Source: a virus. From it: a DNA stretch of 47,335 bases. Position 1 is the stretch's first letter, and the number at the start of each line of letters is the position of its first letter. Positions 10,409 through 19,494 of the stretch are shown here, one piece after another. The DNA lies in IMG/VR virus record IMGVR_UViG_3300009705_003818, positions 1-47,335 of that record, one strand, 5' to 3'. The position numbers were made by a program, and so were the translations under genes. Under the pieces are notes generated by a model. The model searched no databases, had not been told where the DNA came from, and worked only from the letters and a program-made list of their open reading frames with translations.

Positions 10409-11347
10409 ATGATGTCTTATAAAAGTTTAAAGAATATTCTGGATACCACCTTCGGTCAGGGTGACCTTGCAAGAGATGGCGTAAACTACCAGCTATCATG
10501 CCCTTTTTGCAAAGGAAAGAAAAAGCTTCATGTTAGGCTTGACGACTTTCGATATCATTGTTGGGTCTGCGATGCAAAAGGAAGAAATGTCTGGAAGCTA
10601 GTAAGCAAGATAAGACCTGATCTTGTGAGCATTTCTAATTTACCTAAGTCTTCTACCAATTTCATTCCAGAAGATCAAGTCAAAGAAGAAAAAGTTGTTT
10701 TACCTGAAAGGTTGGTCCCTGTTTTTAGAAAGTCAAGAGATCCTGATATATTATCAGTTAAAAAATACCTTGGAAAAAGAGGTGTCTCGCTAGAAAAAAT
10801 GATGAGATGGAGAATCATGTCTGCAACTTCTGGAAAATACAGAAGACATGCTTTAATTCCTTCTTTTGACAAAGAAGGTGAAATAAATTATTTCGTCGCG
10901 AGATCTATAGACGAAGGAAGTTTCAGGTACAGAAATGCAAAGGCCAGAAAGTCTGATGTTATTTTTAATGAAGTTGATGTAGACTTTTCTAAACCTGTTG
11001 TTCTAGTTGAAGGTGTGTTCGACGCAATAAAGTGTCCTGAAAACACCGTTCCGATACTAGGTTCAAGCATGGTTAAAAACTCTTTGCTTTACAAGCGTCT
11101 AGTAAGAAATCAAACAGATGTTATTATTTCACTCGACCCAGACATGCCCGAGAAAGCATACAAAATTTCTGACATTTTAATAAAAGCAGGTTGCGAAGTC
11201 TCAGTTTGCTTCGCTCCCGAAGGAAAAGACATGGGTGACTTAACCTATGACAGGGCACTATCTGTCCTGGCAAGCGCTAAATCATACAATTGTTACACAA
11301 AGCTTACTCAGAGGATTGGAACCATAAGAAGCGGTTCCGTGATATAA
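10409..11347 (+). CDS. DnaG-type DNA primase (zinc finger plus TOPRIM)
   Basis: The 312-aa product has an N-terminal zinc-binding domain (CPFC at about 31-34 and HCWVC at about 50-54) and a TOPRIM domain with the glutamate in VVLVEGVFDAIK (about 198-209), the SLDPD acidic motif (about 242-246) and PEGKDMGDL (about 271-279), the usual DnaG-family signature. It would make RNA primers for lagging-strand synthesis, the role of T4 gp61. It is shorter than bacterial DnaG and lacks a helicase-binding C-terminal domain. Two ATGs stand in tandem at 10409 and 10412, neither with a strong ribosome-binding site. It is followed after 3 bases by the Mre11-Rad50 gene. Confidence 0.88.
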   Translation: MMSYKSLKNILDTTFGQGDLARDGVNYQLSCPFCKGKKKLHVRLDDFRYHCWVCDAKGRNVWKLVSKIRPDLVSISNLPKSSTNFIPEDQVKEEKVVLPERLVPVFRKSRDPDILSVKKYLGKRGVSLEKMMRWRIMSATSGKYRRHALIPSFDKEGEINYFVARSIDEGSFRYRNAKARKSDVIFNEVDVDFSKPVVLVEGVFDAIKCPENTVPILGSSMVKNSLLYKRLVRNQTDVIISLDPDMPEKAYKISDILIKAGCEVSVCFAPEGKDMGDLTYDRALSVLASAKSYNCYTKLTQRIGTIRSGSVI

Positions 11348-11350
11348 TAT

Positions 11351-14300
11351 ATGAAATATAAATTTGCTCACTTTGCTGATATACATTGGCGAGGCCTAAC
11401 AAAACATGACGAATATAGACGTTCATTTAAAGACGCCTTTCGTAAACTAAGAAAAGAAAAAGTCGACGCAATCTTTATTGTAGGCGACATAGTTCACTCT
11501 AAAACTCAAGGGATATCTCCGGAGCTAATTGATAGCTTATGTTGGTGGTTTAGAGGTCTAGCTGACATAGCTCCCACTTATGTCACACTAGGTAACCACG
11601 ACGGTCTTATTATGAACAAAGACCGAGAAGACGCAATAAGCCCTATTATAAGAGCACTTAATATTGATAATTTGCACTTAATAAAAAACACAGGCACGAC
11701 TGAGTATGATGAAAATATTCAGCTCTGTAATTTTAGCTGCTTTGATGAAGAAGAATGGCCTAATTTAAAGCCGATTCCTGGAAAAATTAATATCGGGCTT
11801 TTTCATGGAGCTGTCTCCGGAAGCGAGACAGATATTGACTGGAAGATGGACGGGGAAGTAGAAGAATCTTTCTTTAGTGGGATGGACTTTGTCTTTCTCG
11901 GCGATATCCACAAGCATCAGTACATTGATAGAGAGAAAAGAATCGCATACTGCGGCTCTACAATACAACAAAATTTTGGCGAGAATCCCGATAAAGGATT
12001 TATGATTTGGGAAATAGAGTCTAAGGACAAATATAGCTCGAAGCACATCCGTGTGGCCCACGACAGACCCTATGTTACAGTTGACTGGAAAGGATCTGTT
12101 TCTAGTACATTAGATGCCTCAGAAGAATATCCGGACTATGCTAGGTTTAGAATTCGAACATTTGTTCCTATAAGTCAAGGAGAAATAAAGCAGCTCTATT
12201 CTTCACTTAAAGAGTTTAAAAATGCTTCAGAAATTGTCATGAAGCATGATGTTCCCAAGAACGACTTGACAATGGATCATGACTTAGGAGGCAAAAGACT
12301 GAATCTAAAAGATCCTAGCACAGTTGCTGCTATGATAGAGCTGTATTATGAAAGAGCAAATTTAAATGATAGGATGAAAGAAAGACTTACAGAGTTAGTG
12401 CATAAATTCTGGAAGTCGGCCTCCAAGATCGACACTTCCACTGGATCAAAGTGGTCTATTAAAAATCTGAAGTTTGACAATACGTTTGGGTACGGAAAGG
12501 ATAACGAAATAGACTTTAACACCCTAGACGGAATTACAGGTATTTTTGGAAAAAACAGGATTGGAAAGTCATCAATTTGTGGAACTTTGATGTATACACT
12601 TTTTAACACCACAGATCGAGGTACAATATCCAATTTACACGTGATTAATTCTAGAAAAGGTCACTGCAAGACATCAGCTGTGATATCAAAACGAGGAAAA
12701 AATTACAAAATTGAAAGACAGACAGTCAAAAAAGAGTCACGTGCCGGAAAGCTAAGCGCGACAACACACTTAAACCTCATGGAAGTAGACTCAAACGAAG
12801 ACGTCATCAAAGATCTTTGCGGCGAGCAGAGGAGAGAGACAGAAAAGACTTTAAGAGATATTGTTGGCGCCCCCGACGACTTTCTTTTAACAGCCTTCGC
12901 ATCTCAGGGGGAGATGAATAGTTTCTTAAAACAAAAAGCGTCTTCTAGAAAAGCTGTATTAAGCAAGTTTTTAGAACTGGATGTTTTTGATCATTTGCAC
13001 GAAGTGGCAAGAAATGAAAGTGCTGGCGTTAAACAGTTAATAAAAAGCGTCCCAGACCGTGATTATGATGTTTCAATTATCGATGCCAAGAATAAGCTTC
13101 GAGCCAAGACTCAAGAAAGAGAAGAGATATTTTCTTTTTTAGAAAAAGTAAGAACAAAGTCTCGAGACTTAGAGTTAACTCTTGCTACTCGACCCGATAG
13201 AGACCTAGTCACAGAGCAAGACGTAAAAGAGCAGGAAAATAGAGTAAATCAGCTCACAGAGCGCTCGTCTATGCAAAAAGATAAAATTTCTTCTTTGAAA
13301 GGCGAGCTTGACGACTTGCAAGATAAGCATGAAAAAATAGAAACTTTTAAAGAAGCATTCCCTATTGAAGAATTGAAAGTTTCCATAGAAGAACAAAGAG
13401 ACATAGACAGAACTACGATAGATATCAAGCACCGCTTAGACAAAGAAAAGCAAAAGCTTAAGTCTATAGACAGAGAAGTAAGTGTCTTAGATGAGGTTCC
13501 TTGCGGAGACAAGTTTCCTCAGTGTAAGTTTATTCTTAATGCTCACAAGGCCAAGACCAGCCTGAGAGCAAAGCAAAGAAAGATAGATGAACTATCTGAC
13601 GACCTCGGCGCTGCCAGAAAATCTCTCAAAAAACTTCAAAAGAAAGAGCTAGAAACAAAACTAGAAAAATATAATAATTTGCTTGACACTCTCTCTGAGA
13701 CAAATGTGCTTAAGAGTAAAGTAAAAATAAGTCTTGTGGAGATGAAGTCAAAAAAAGAAAAGACATCAGAAGAAATGAGACTCCAGGAAAAATCTTTAAA
13801 CGAGATGCTATCAAATGTAGCATCATCCGACGCTGCTGAAAAATTAAGATCACTCCGAGTAAAACTAAGAGATCTTAAAAATCAAGAAGTTGCCTATGAA
13901 GAAAAGTACCAAAAAGTCTCTGAGGACGTAGGTCTTCTACATTCAGAAATAAGCTCTCTAATAGAGTCGAAGAGCGCGTACGATGACTTGTTAGAGCAAT
14001 GGCGAGTATTTGACCTTTTCATACAGGCAACTTCTAAAAATGGTGTGCCGCTAGAGATAATAAGATCTAGACTTCCCGAAATTAATTTAGAAATAGCAAG
14101 TATCTTGCAAGGTACCACCGGATTTACAGTAGAGCTTGATTCTATCGAAGGATCAAATGACATGAACATCTACATTAACTACGGAGATTCTAAGAGAATA
14201 ATAGAGTGCTGTAGCGGGATGGAAAAGATGATGTCTGCAATGGCGATCCGTGTAGCATTAACAAATGTTTCAGAGCTTTCAAAACCCGACATACTAATAA

Positions 14301-14485
14301 TTGACGAAGGGTTTGGATCATTAGACGCTGGAAACATAGAAGCATGTACTACATTTTTAAACTCTCTAAAGAAGTGGTTTAGATGTATACTAGTAATATC
14401 ACATGTCGATGCTGTCAAAGATTCAGTCGATAATGTCCTTGAAATAAGCAAGGTAGGTAAAGATGCTAAAATCATACAAAAATAA
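11351..14485 (+). CDS. Single-chain Mre11-Rad50 (gp47-gp46/SbcD-SbcC) recombination nuclease
   Basis: The 1044-aa protein joins two subunits that are separate in T4. Residues 1 to about 340 carry the Mre11-type phosphoesterase motifs: FADIHWRG, FIVGDIVHS, LGNHDG, LFHGAV and LGDIHKHQ. From about 370 on it is a Rad50-type ATPase: Walker A GIFGKNRIGKSS near 397, a long charged coiled coil, a signature segment CSGMEKMMSAMA near 954, Walker B ILIIDEGFGSLD near 980, and a VISH H-loop. At the coil apex the zinc hook reads PCGDKFPQC (CX6C near 717-724) instead of the usual CXXC. The expected role is resection of DNA ends for recombination-dependent replication. The 81-aa gene begins inside its last 23 bases. 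Confidence 0.92.
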   Translation: MKYKFAHFADIHWRGLTKHDEYRRSFKDAFRKLRKEKVDAIFIVGDIVHSKTQGISPELIDSLCWWFRGLADIAPTYVTLGNHDGLIMNKDREDAISPIIRALNIDNLHLIKNTGTTEYDENIQLCNFSCFDEEEWPNLKPIPGKINIGLFHGAVSGSETDIDWKMDGEVEESFFSGMDFVFLGDIHKHQYIDREKRIAYCGSTIQQNFGENPDKGFMIWEIESKDKYSSKHIRVAHDRPYVTVDWKGSVSSTLDASEEYPDYARFRIRTFVPISQGEIKQLYSSLKEFKNASEIVMKHDVPKNDLTMDHDLGGKRLNLKDPSTVAAMIELYYERANLNDRMKERLTELVHKFWKSASKIDTSTGSKWSIKNLKFDNTFGYGKDNEIDFNTLDGITGIFGKNRIGKSSICGTLMYTLFNTTDRGTISNLHVINSRKGHCKTSAVISKRGKNYKIERQTVKKESRAGKLSATTHLNLMEVDSNEDVIKDLCGEQRRETEKTLRDIVGAPDDFLLTAFASQGEMNSFLKQKASSRKAVLSKFLELDVFDHLHEVARNESAGVKQLIKSVPDRDYDVSIIDAKNKLRAKTQEREEIFSFLEKVRTKSRDLELTLATRPDRDLVTEQDVKEQENRVNQLTERSSMQKDKISSLKGELDDLQDKHEKIETFKEAFPIEELKVSIEEQRDIDRTTIDIKHRLDKEKQKLKSIDREVSVLDEVPCGDKFPQCKFILNAHKAKTSLRAKQRKIDELSDDLGAARKSLKKLQKKELETKLEKYNNLLDTLSETNVLKSKVKISLVEMKSKKEKTSEEMRLQEKSLNEMLSNVASSDAAEKLRSLRVKLRDLKNQEVAYEEKYQKVSEDVGLLHSEISSLIESKSAYDDLLEQWRVFDLFIQATSKNGVPLEIIRSRLPEINLEIASILQGTTGFTVELDSIEGSNDMNIYINYGDSKRIIECCSGMEKMMSAMAIRVALTNVSELSKPDILIIDEGFGSLDAGNIEACTTFLNSLKKWFRCILVISHVDAVKDSVDNVLEISKVGKDAKIIQK

Positions 14486-14708
14486 CGTAGTTTTTATTTC
14501 TAGCACAAAGAGGGTAGAATTAATATGTAATGTTTGTGAGTATGTTGCTCGAGATCGAGAAGATCTACAATCGATACAACAAGAAGGATCATGCACAGAA
14601 TGCATAACTAATTTCAAACACCAATCAAATGTTGATTGGAAAAAAGGAATAAGACCCACCCGAGCGGCCGCGCGCGCTAGAATGAATATATTTATAGAAG
14701 AGGTATGA
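14463..14708 (+). CDS. Small zinc-ribbon-like protein
   Basis: This is an 81-aa product with two cysteine pairs, CNVC and CTEC, separated by about 18 residues, the layout of a small zinc ribbon. The C-terminal third is basic (KKGIRPTRAAARARM). It overlaps the end of the Mre11-Rad50 gene by 23 bases in another frame, and its ATG is preceded by AAGGTAGG. Its stop overlaps the possible ATG of the next gene. No family is recognised; nucleic-acid binding or a protein-bridging role is plausible from the cysteines and basic tail. The position directly before the packaging genes may be meaningful, but no function is claimed. Confidence 0.65.
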   Translation: MLKSYKNNVVFISSTKRVELICNVCEYVARDREDLQSIQQEGSCTECITNFKHQSNVDWKKGIRPTRAAARARMNIFIEEV

Positions 14709-14710
14709 AC

Positions 14711-15079
14711 ATGCAACCAATCGAATCAATAACAAGAATCTTAGACGATGCCATTAATTTAGTAGGCAAATCAGGAACTTACTCTCTGAAATACTCACTT
14801 CATGGACGCACTTTAGTGCTGAAGTTTATGACAGTTGTACATTTTGGATCAGAAAGCTCTTTAAACCCACAACTTGAGTCTGCAAGAGATCAAGCTCGCC
14901 AGCTAATGAAAGATAGAGTTAAAAATCTTAAGAAAGATTATAAAGATGCTACTGGTGAAGCATTAAAGTATGAAGACTTAGGAGAGGGAGATAATCTCGA
15001 GATGATCCATTCGACTTCTAACTCGCTAAGAAAAGTAGCATACTATCGATATAATCAGACACTATCTTTAGATATGTAA
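14711..15079 (+). CDS. Terminase-adjacent conserved phage protein; weak small-terminase candidate
   Basis: The protein begins MQPIESITRILDDAINLVGK and is about 122 aa. An alternative ATG lies 6 bases upstream at 14705, but the AAGAGG at 14698-14703 is only 1 base from that codon and 7 bases from 14711, so 14711 is preferred. The N-terminus is helical, followed by a beta segment (YSLKYSLHGRTLVLKFMTVVHF) and a charged helical stretch. The stop overlaps the terminase ATG by one base (TAATG), implying coupled translation. T4 places its small terminase immediately before gene 17, so a TerS role is possible by position, but no helix-turn-helix is obvious and the size is below gp16. I recognise no confirmed function. 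Confidence 0.6.
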   Translation: MQPIESITRILDDAINLVGKSGTYSLKYSLHGRTLVLKFMTVVHFGSESSLNPQLESARDQARQLMKDRVKNLKKDYKDATGEALKYEDLGEGDNLEMIHSTSNSLRKVAYYRYNQTLSLDM

Positions 15080-16665
15080 TGAGCAGTCAGAGCAAGAATC
15101 GGCAAGTCAAAGAGATTATAAAGTGCGGAAAGGATCCTTCATATTTTATTAAAAAATATGTCAAAATTCAACATCCGACCCGCGGCCTAATAAAATTTGA
15201 CACATATGACTTTCAAGATGAATGTCTAACAGACTTTGTGGACCATAGATTTAATGTAATTCTTAAGTCTCGCCAGTTAGGGATATCAACCTTGACTGCG
15301 TGCTATGCAGTCTGGCTTGCCTATTTTTATAAAGACAAAAACATACTGGTCATAGCAACAAAACTTGCAGTTGCCCAGAACTTTATTAAAAAAGTAAAGA
15401 CAGCTGTGAGGAGCTTGCCGCCTTGGATGACACTTACAGAAGTAATTGGAAGTAACAAACAAGGTGTCGAGTTTGGTAATGGATCACAAATAAAAGCAAT
15501 CCCTACTTCCGACGACGCCGGTAGATCAGAGGCTCTTTCTCTATTAATTGTCGACGAGGCCGCATTCATCAGAAACTTTGATGAGCTATGGATGGGCCTC
15601 TATTCAACACTTTCTACCGGCGGCCGCGCCATTGTTTTGTCAACCCCTAACGGTGTTGGCGACAAATATCACGAACTATGTGTAAAGTCTGAATCCAAAG
15701 AGAACGAATTTAATTTTATTAAGCTTCTCTGGGATGTCCACCCGGACAGAGACGATGAGTGGTTTAAGACAGAAACCAAAAATATGTCCAGAAAGCAGAT
15801 TGCTCAAGAGCTAATGTGCGACTTTGCAGCCTCTGGAGATACTTTCTTAAACCCACCTGACCTTGAAAGAATGGCCCTAAGGGTAAAACAACCCTTGGAA
15901 CGATGGGGCCCAGAAATGGCCGTCTGGGTATGGAAATATGCACTGAGAGAGAATAAATACGTAATTTCTGCTGATGTAGCACGTGGTGACGCCGCGGATT
16001 ATTCTACATTTCAGGTACTAGACATAACTAGTGCTGAGCAAGTGGCTGAGTATCGAGGGAAGATACCTCCCGACCAGTTCGCATCACTTTTGGCGGAAGC
16101 CGCCACCAGATACGGCGATGCCTTAATATGCCCAGAAAATAATACGTACGGATACGCAGTTATAATGAAGCTTGTAGAACTAGGGTGCAAGAATCTTTAT
16201 TTTAAGAACGAAAGAGACAAGTTTAATGCGATGTACATGGGCGATGTGCCTATAGGAAAAATCGGCTTTACAACAAGTGCTCAATCAAGAGGACAGATTC
16301 TTACGAAATTTGAGCAAGTCCTTAGAAATAACTCAGTCACTTTTTACTCTTCTAGACTTTTAGATGAATTAAAAACTTTTGTGTGGAAAGGCTCAAAAGC
16401 TCAAGCACAAAAGGGAAAGAATGATGACTTAGTGATAGCAGCAGCTATCGGAACTTGGCTATTTGATGCCGAGCCCAAGACAAATAAACAATCAACTGAT
16501 CTAAACAAAGCAATGCTAGCTGGGTTTGGTGTAAACGGACGTCCATACAAACAGGCCAAAACACCGTGGCAAAAAACAGGATGGAATCCAACAAGGCCTT
16601 ACTCATGGCCAGACCTGCCCGCATCAGGCTCGAGCGACGGTCTAGACATGAGCTGGCTTTTATAG
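15079..16665 (+). CDS. terL: Terminase large subunit (T4 gp17-like)
   Basis: The 528-aa protein has the two domains of a packaging motor. The ATPase half shows the Walker A variant KSRQLGIST (about 63-71), Walker B LSLLIVDEAAF with the catalytic Glu at 160, and the coupling motif LSTPNG (about 187-192). The C-terminal RNase H-fold nuclease shows an acidic residue in VISADVARGD (near 299), one in CPENNTYG (near 351) and DDLVIAAAI (near 449). It cuts concatemeric DNA and drives it through the portal, which is encoded 53 bases downstream. It is shorter than T4 gp17 (610 aa). The start overlaps the stop of the previous gene. Confidence 0.96.
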   Translation: MSSQSKNRQVKEIIKCGKDPSYFIKKYVKIQHPTRGLIKFDTYDFQDECLTDFVDHRFNVILKSRQLGISTLTACYAVWLAYFYKDKNILVIATKLAVAQNFIKKVKTAVRSLPPWMTLTEVIGSNKQGVEFGNGSQIKAIPTSDDAGRSEALSLLIVDEAAFIRNFDELWMGLYSTLSTGGRAIVLSTPNGVGDKYHELCVKSESKENEFNFIKLLWDVHPDRDDEWFKTETKNMSRKQIAQELMCDFAASGDTFLNPPDLERMALRVKQPLERWGPEMAVWVWKYALRENKYVISADVARGDAADYSTFQVLDITSAEQVAEYRGKIPPDQFASLLAEAATRYGDALICPENNTYGYAVIMKLVELGCKNLYFKNERDKFNAMYMGDVPIGKIGFTTSAQSRGQILTKFEQVLRNNSVTFYSSRLLDELKTFVWKGSKAQAQKGKNDDLVIAAAIGTWLFDAEPKTNKQSTDLNKAMLAGFGVNGRPYKQAKTPWQKTGWNPTRPYSWPDLPASGSSDGLDMSWLL

Positions 16666-16718
16666 TTTAGGTTTTATTTGGTTTGTATACAATATTTATT
16701 AACCACTGAGGATGACAA

Positions 16719-18680
16719 ATGGCACAACAAGCTGGCTTGTTCACAAGATTAACAAAACTTTTTAGATCAGGCCCTGTAATAAAACGAAGCGTAAGAAACG
16801 TTTCTTCTCAAAAGGCCTCCACTGCACTTGAAGTTTTCAAAAGAGCACACAGCGATGTATATAATAGTACACTGTCTGCATATGGTGCATTTGATAGAAT
16901 GTCCAGGTATTCTGATTTCAGTGAAATGGAAGGAACACCTGAGATAGCATCCGCTCTGGATATCTACGCAGAAGAGACAGTGGCATCTGATGAGCATGGA
17001 AGAGTTTTACACATCTACTCTGACAATAGAAAGATTCAAGAGCTCTTAGATAATCTCTTTTATGATGTATTGAATGTAGAGTTCAATCTTGTTATGTGGG
17101 CAAGAAACCTCTGTAAGTACGGTGACTTCTTTTTGTTTAATGATGTTCATCCTGACTTTGGCGTAATTAATGCCTATCCAATTGCTATAAGTGAAATGGA
17201 AAGAGAAGACGGATTTGACCCTGAAGACCCAATGGCCGTACGCTTCAGGTGGGTAACACAAGGTAACCAAGTTCTAGAAAACTGGCAAGTCTCTCATTTT
17301 AGACTCTTAGGAAACGACGCATTTCTACCATACGGATCTTCTGTTCTGGAGTCAGCACGAAGAATCTGGCGACAGTTAATACTAATAGAAGACGCGATGT
17401 TGGTGTATAGAGTTATCAGAGCTCCTGAGCGCCGAGTTTTTTATATAGACGTAGGTAATGTTCCTCCCGAAGATGTGGCAAACTATTTGGAACAAGCTCA
17501 GACAAGTTTAAAGAGAAATCAGGTTGTAGATAAAGACAACGGAAAAGTTGACTTAAGGTATAACCCACTTTCTGTAGATGAAGACTATTTTCTTCCAGTT
17601 CGTGGCGGAGAGTCAGGAACAAGAATAGACACACTAGCCGGCGGCCAGAATACTGCTGCTATTGAAGATGTTGAATACATACAAAAGAAGCTATTTGCTG
17701 CCTTAAAAATACCAAAAGCTTATCTTGGCTATGACGAAGATGTGGGATCCAAAGCCACACTGGCACAAGAAGACATAAGATTCAGTAGAACTATTCAAAG
17801 AATTCAAAAAACTGTGATATCTGAGATGAACAAGCTAGCAATGGTGCATCTATATTGTCACGGGTATACTGAAGAAGATCTAGCAGACTTTGAGTTAAGG
17901 CTTTCAAACCCGTCCTCAGTCGCACAGCAACAGAAGCTCGAGCTTATACGTGCTAGATTCGAAATCGCCGGCACAGCACCTGAGGGGTCTGTTAACAGAG
18001 GATGGATCCAGAAGAATGTCTTAGGTCTGACCGACGACGAGATCAGGCTCGCTAAAGAAGGAAGAGTCCAGGATAAATTAGAAGATCTAGAAGTAGAGGC
18101 ACAAACTGCTCCTGTCGTATCTGCCCCAGCCGGTGCACCGCCGGATGCTGGTGGCGACGAGGCACCTGCCGAAGAAATGGGAGACGAAGCCGGAGAAGAG
18201 GCCGCCCCCGAAGATCTTTTCGCCGCTGACAAACCCGAAGGTTCTCTTTTGACAGCTTTGCCTTCCGATCCCGACAATGACGAGGATTTCGATCTAGAAA
18301 TAGACGACGAAGTAGTAAGACTCTCCATAAAAGACTTAGATGCGCCTATAAAAGCAGAGAAACAAATAAAAAATGCTTTTGGACAAACCATTAATAAGTC
18401 TAGAAAAGTTCGAAATGGGCCAGCAACAACTCATATGCCCGATTTCGTAAAAATGACGGGAACTGGCCGTACTGCTAGGCACCAAGATACATCTAACAAA
18501 CCTTTTGATAATGATTTTTTGAAAGATCCGTTTTCAGAATCACATGTGTCTTCGCCTCCTAGACTAACTTTTGATTTAGTAAAGACGTTAGGACGCATGA
18601 CGAACAAGATAGGTATAGATAGAACAACATTATTGTCTGAAGATAAAGATCCAGATGGAGGCCCGAATGGCGAAGCATAA
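16719..18680 (+). CDS. 20: Portal protein (T4 gp20-like)
   Basis: This 653-aa product matches the T4 portal type: an N-terminal region with YSDFSEMEGTPEIASALDIY and AEETVASDEHGRVLHIYS, a central core (APERRVFYIDVGNVPP), and the conserved GSKATLAQEDIRFSRTIQRI near residue 343. It forms the dodecameric ring at the unique vertex, the docking site for terminase and neck and the initiator of prohead assembly. It is about 130 residues longer than T4 gp20. The extra length is a C-terminal tail with an Ala/Pro/Glu/Asp-rich, probably disordered linker (about 465-510) and a basic terminal part. GAGGA precedes the ATG. Confidence 0.95.
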   Translation: MAQQAGLFTRLTKLFRSGPVIKRSVRNVSSQKASTALEVFKRAHSDVYNSTLSAYGAFDRMSRYSDFSEMEGTPEIASALDIYAEETVASDEHGRVLHIYSDNRKIQELLDNLFYDVLNVEFNLVMWARNLCKYGDFFLFNDVHPDFGVINAYPIAISEMEREDGFDPEDPMAVRFRWVTQGNQVLENWQVSHFRLLGNDAFLPYGSSVLESARRIWRQLILIEDAMLVYRVIRAPERRVFYIDVGNVPPEDVANYLEQAQTSLKRNQVVDKDNGKVDLRYNPLSVDEDYFLPVRGGESGTRIDTLAGGQNTAAIEDVEYIQKKLFAALKIPKAYLGYDEDVGSKATLAQEDIRFSRTIQRIQKTVISEMNKLAMVHLYCHGYTEEDLADFELRLSNPSSVAQQQKLELIRARFEIAGTAPEGSVNRGWIQKNVLGLTDDEIRLAKEGRVQDKLEDLEVEAQTAPVVSAPAGAPPDAGGDEAPAEEMGDEAGEEAAPEDLFAADKPEGSLLTALPSDPDNDEDFDLEIDDEVVRLSIKDLDAPIKAEKQIKNAFGQTINKSRKVRNGPATTHMPDFVKMTGTGRTARHQDTSNKPFDNDFLKDPFSESHVSSPPRLTFDLVKTLGRMTNKIGIDRTTLLSEDKDPDGGPNGEA

Positions 18681-19494
18681 TAAGAAGCGCAACGTCGGCC
18701 TTTTGCATGAGCAATTGGTACGACACGCTAGCGAAATGACTGTAGAAGGGATGAAGAAAAAAACATCTCAAACTGTCAACATTCTAATGAAGCATTATTC
18801 TAAAGAATCAGAACTCTTAAAGGAGTTTAGACTTTTTAGTTCATTGATACACACAAATGTTGAAAGTAAAGAAGTTGCTAAAAGAATCATAGATGAAAGT
18901 AGAAAAGCCTGCGAGAATCATGATCCTGTTGCTCTCATGAAAGAAAAGTCTGCCTTGATCAAAGACGTCAATCACCTAATAGGTAGAAAAGACTTCTATA
19001 ATCAAAGAGTAAAAAATTACAAGCTGTTCACTACAGTTCAGACACTATTAAATGAGTGGCGAGGAAAGACAAGTCTGAGCCCAGAAGAAAGAGTCAGATA
19101 TGAGCTTGTCTTAGAGGCACATCTAACAAACACACAAGATAAGCCCCATCTACAAAAAGCTGAAAATGCCAACCCGCTAGTTCTGAATATCATGATAGAA
19201 AAATTTAACAAGAAATATGAGTCGTCACTTGACAGAGGGCAAAAAGAGTTATTAGAGAGCGCGCTCTCAGGTGATGACGATCTCGTAATAGAGAAGTCAA
19301 ACAAAATAAAGCAAAGAGCCTCAGATGCGCTGAAAGCTTTCTATTCATCTTGCGATAACAGCGTCTTGAATTCCAAAAAAGCTTTGCTGGAACAGAGATT
19401 AAAGAATTATCAGCCTGACAAAACAGATAAGTCCATATCACAGGCACTTATCTTATCTGACTTACTAAAAGAATTAGAGGACAAAGATGTCTAG
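18667..19494 (+). CDS. Head-region protein between portal and prohead protease
   Basis: The start is set at 18667 (MAKHNKKRNVGLLHEQLVRH) because GGAGG at 18657-18661 is 5 bases from it; an earlier in-frame ATG at 18655 has no such site. The product is 275 aa, highly charged and mostly helical (KEKSALIKDVNHLIGRKDFY, then NYKLFTTVQTLLNEW). It overlaps the portal gene by 14 bases and the protease gene by 8 bases. T4 encodes prohead core proteins 67 and 68 in the same interval, so a scaffold or core role is likely by synteny, although the size differs and no sequence match is evident to me. Confidence 0.75.
   Translation: MAKHNKKRNVGLLHEQLVRHASEMTVEGMKKKTSQTVNILMKHYSKESELLKEFRLFSSLIHTNVESKEVAKRIIDESRKACENHDPVALMKEKSALIKDVNHLIGRKDFYNQRVKNYKLFTTVQTLLNEWRGKTSLSPEERVRYELVLEAHLTNTQDKPHLQKAENANPLVLNIMIEKFNKKYESSLDRGQKELLESALSGDDDLVIEKSNKIKQRASDALKAFYSSCDNSVLNSKKALLEQRLKNYQPDKTDKSISQALILSDLLKELEDKDV

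Noticed and set aside
17858-18391. 177-aa antisense frame opposite the portal C-terminus
   Set aside because: Ser-rich shadow of the acidic, Ala/Pro-rich portal linker; no ribosome-binding site, no family features.
18655-18666. Earlier ATG for the gene after the portal
   Set aside because: The GGAGG at 18657-18661 falls inside this version; the ATG at 18667 has ideal spacing to it.
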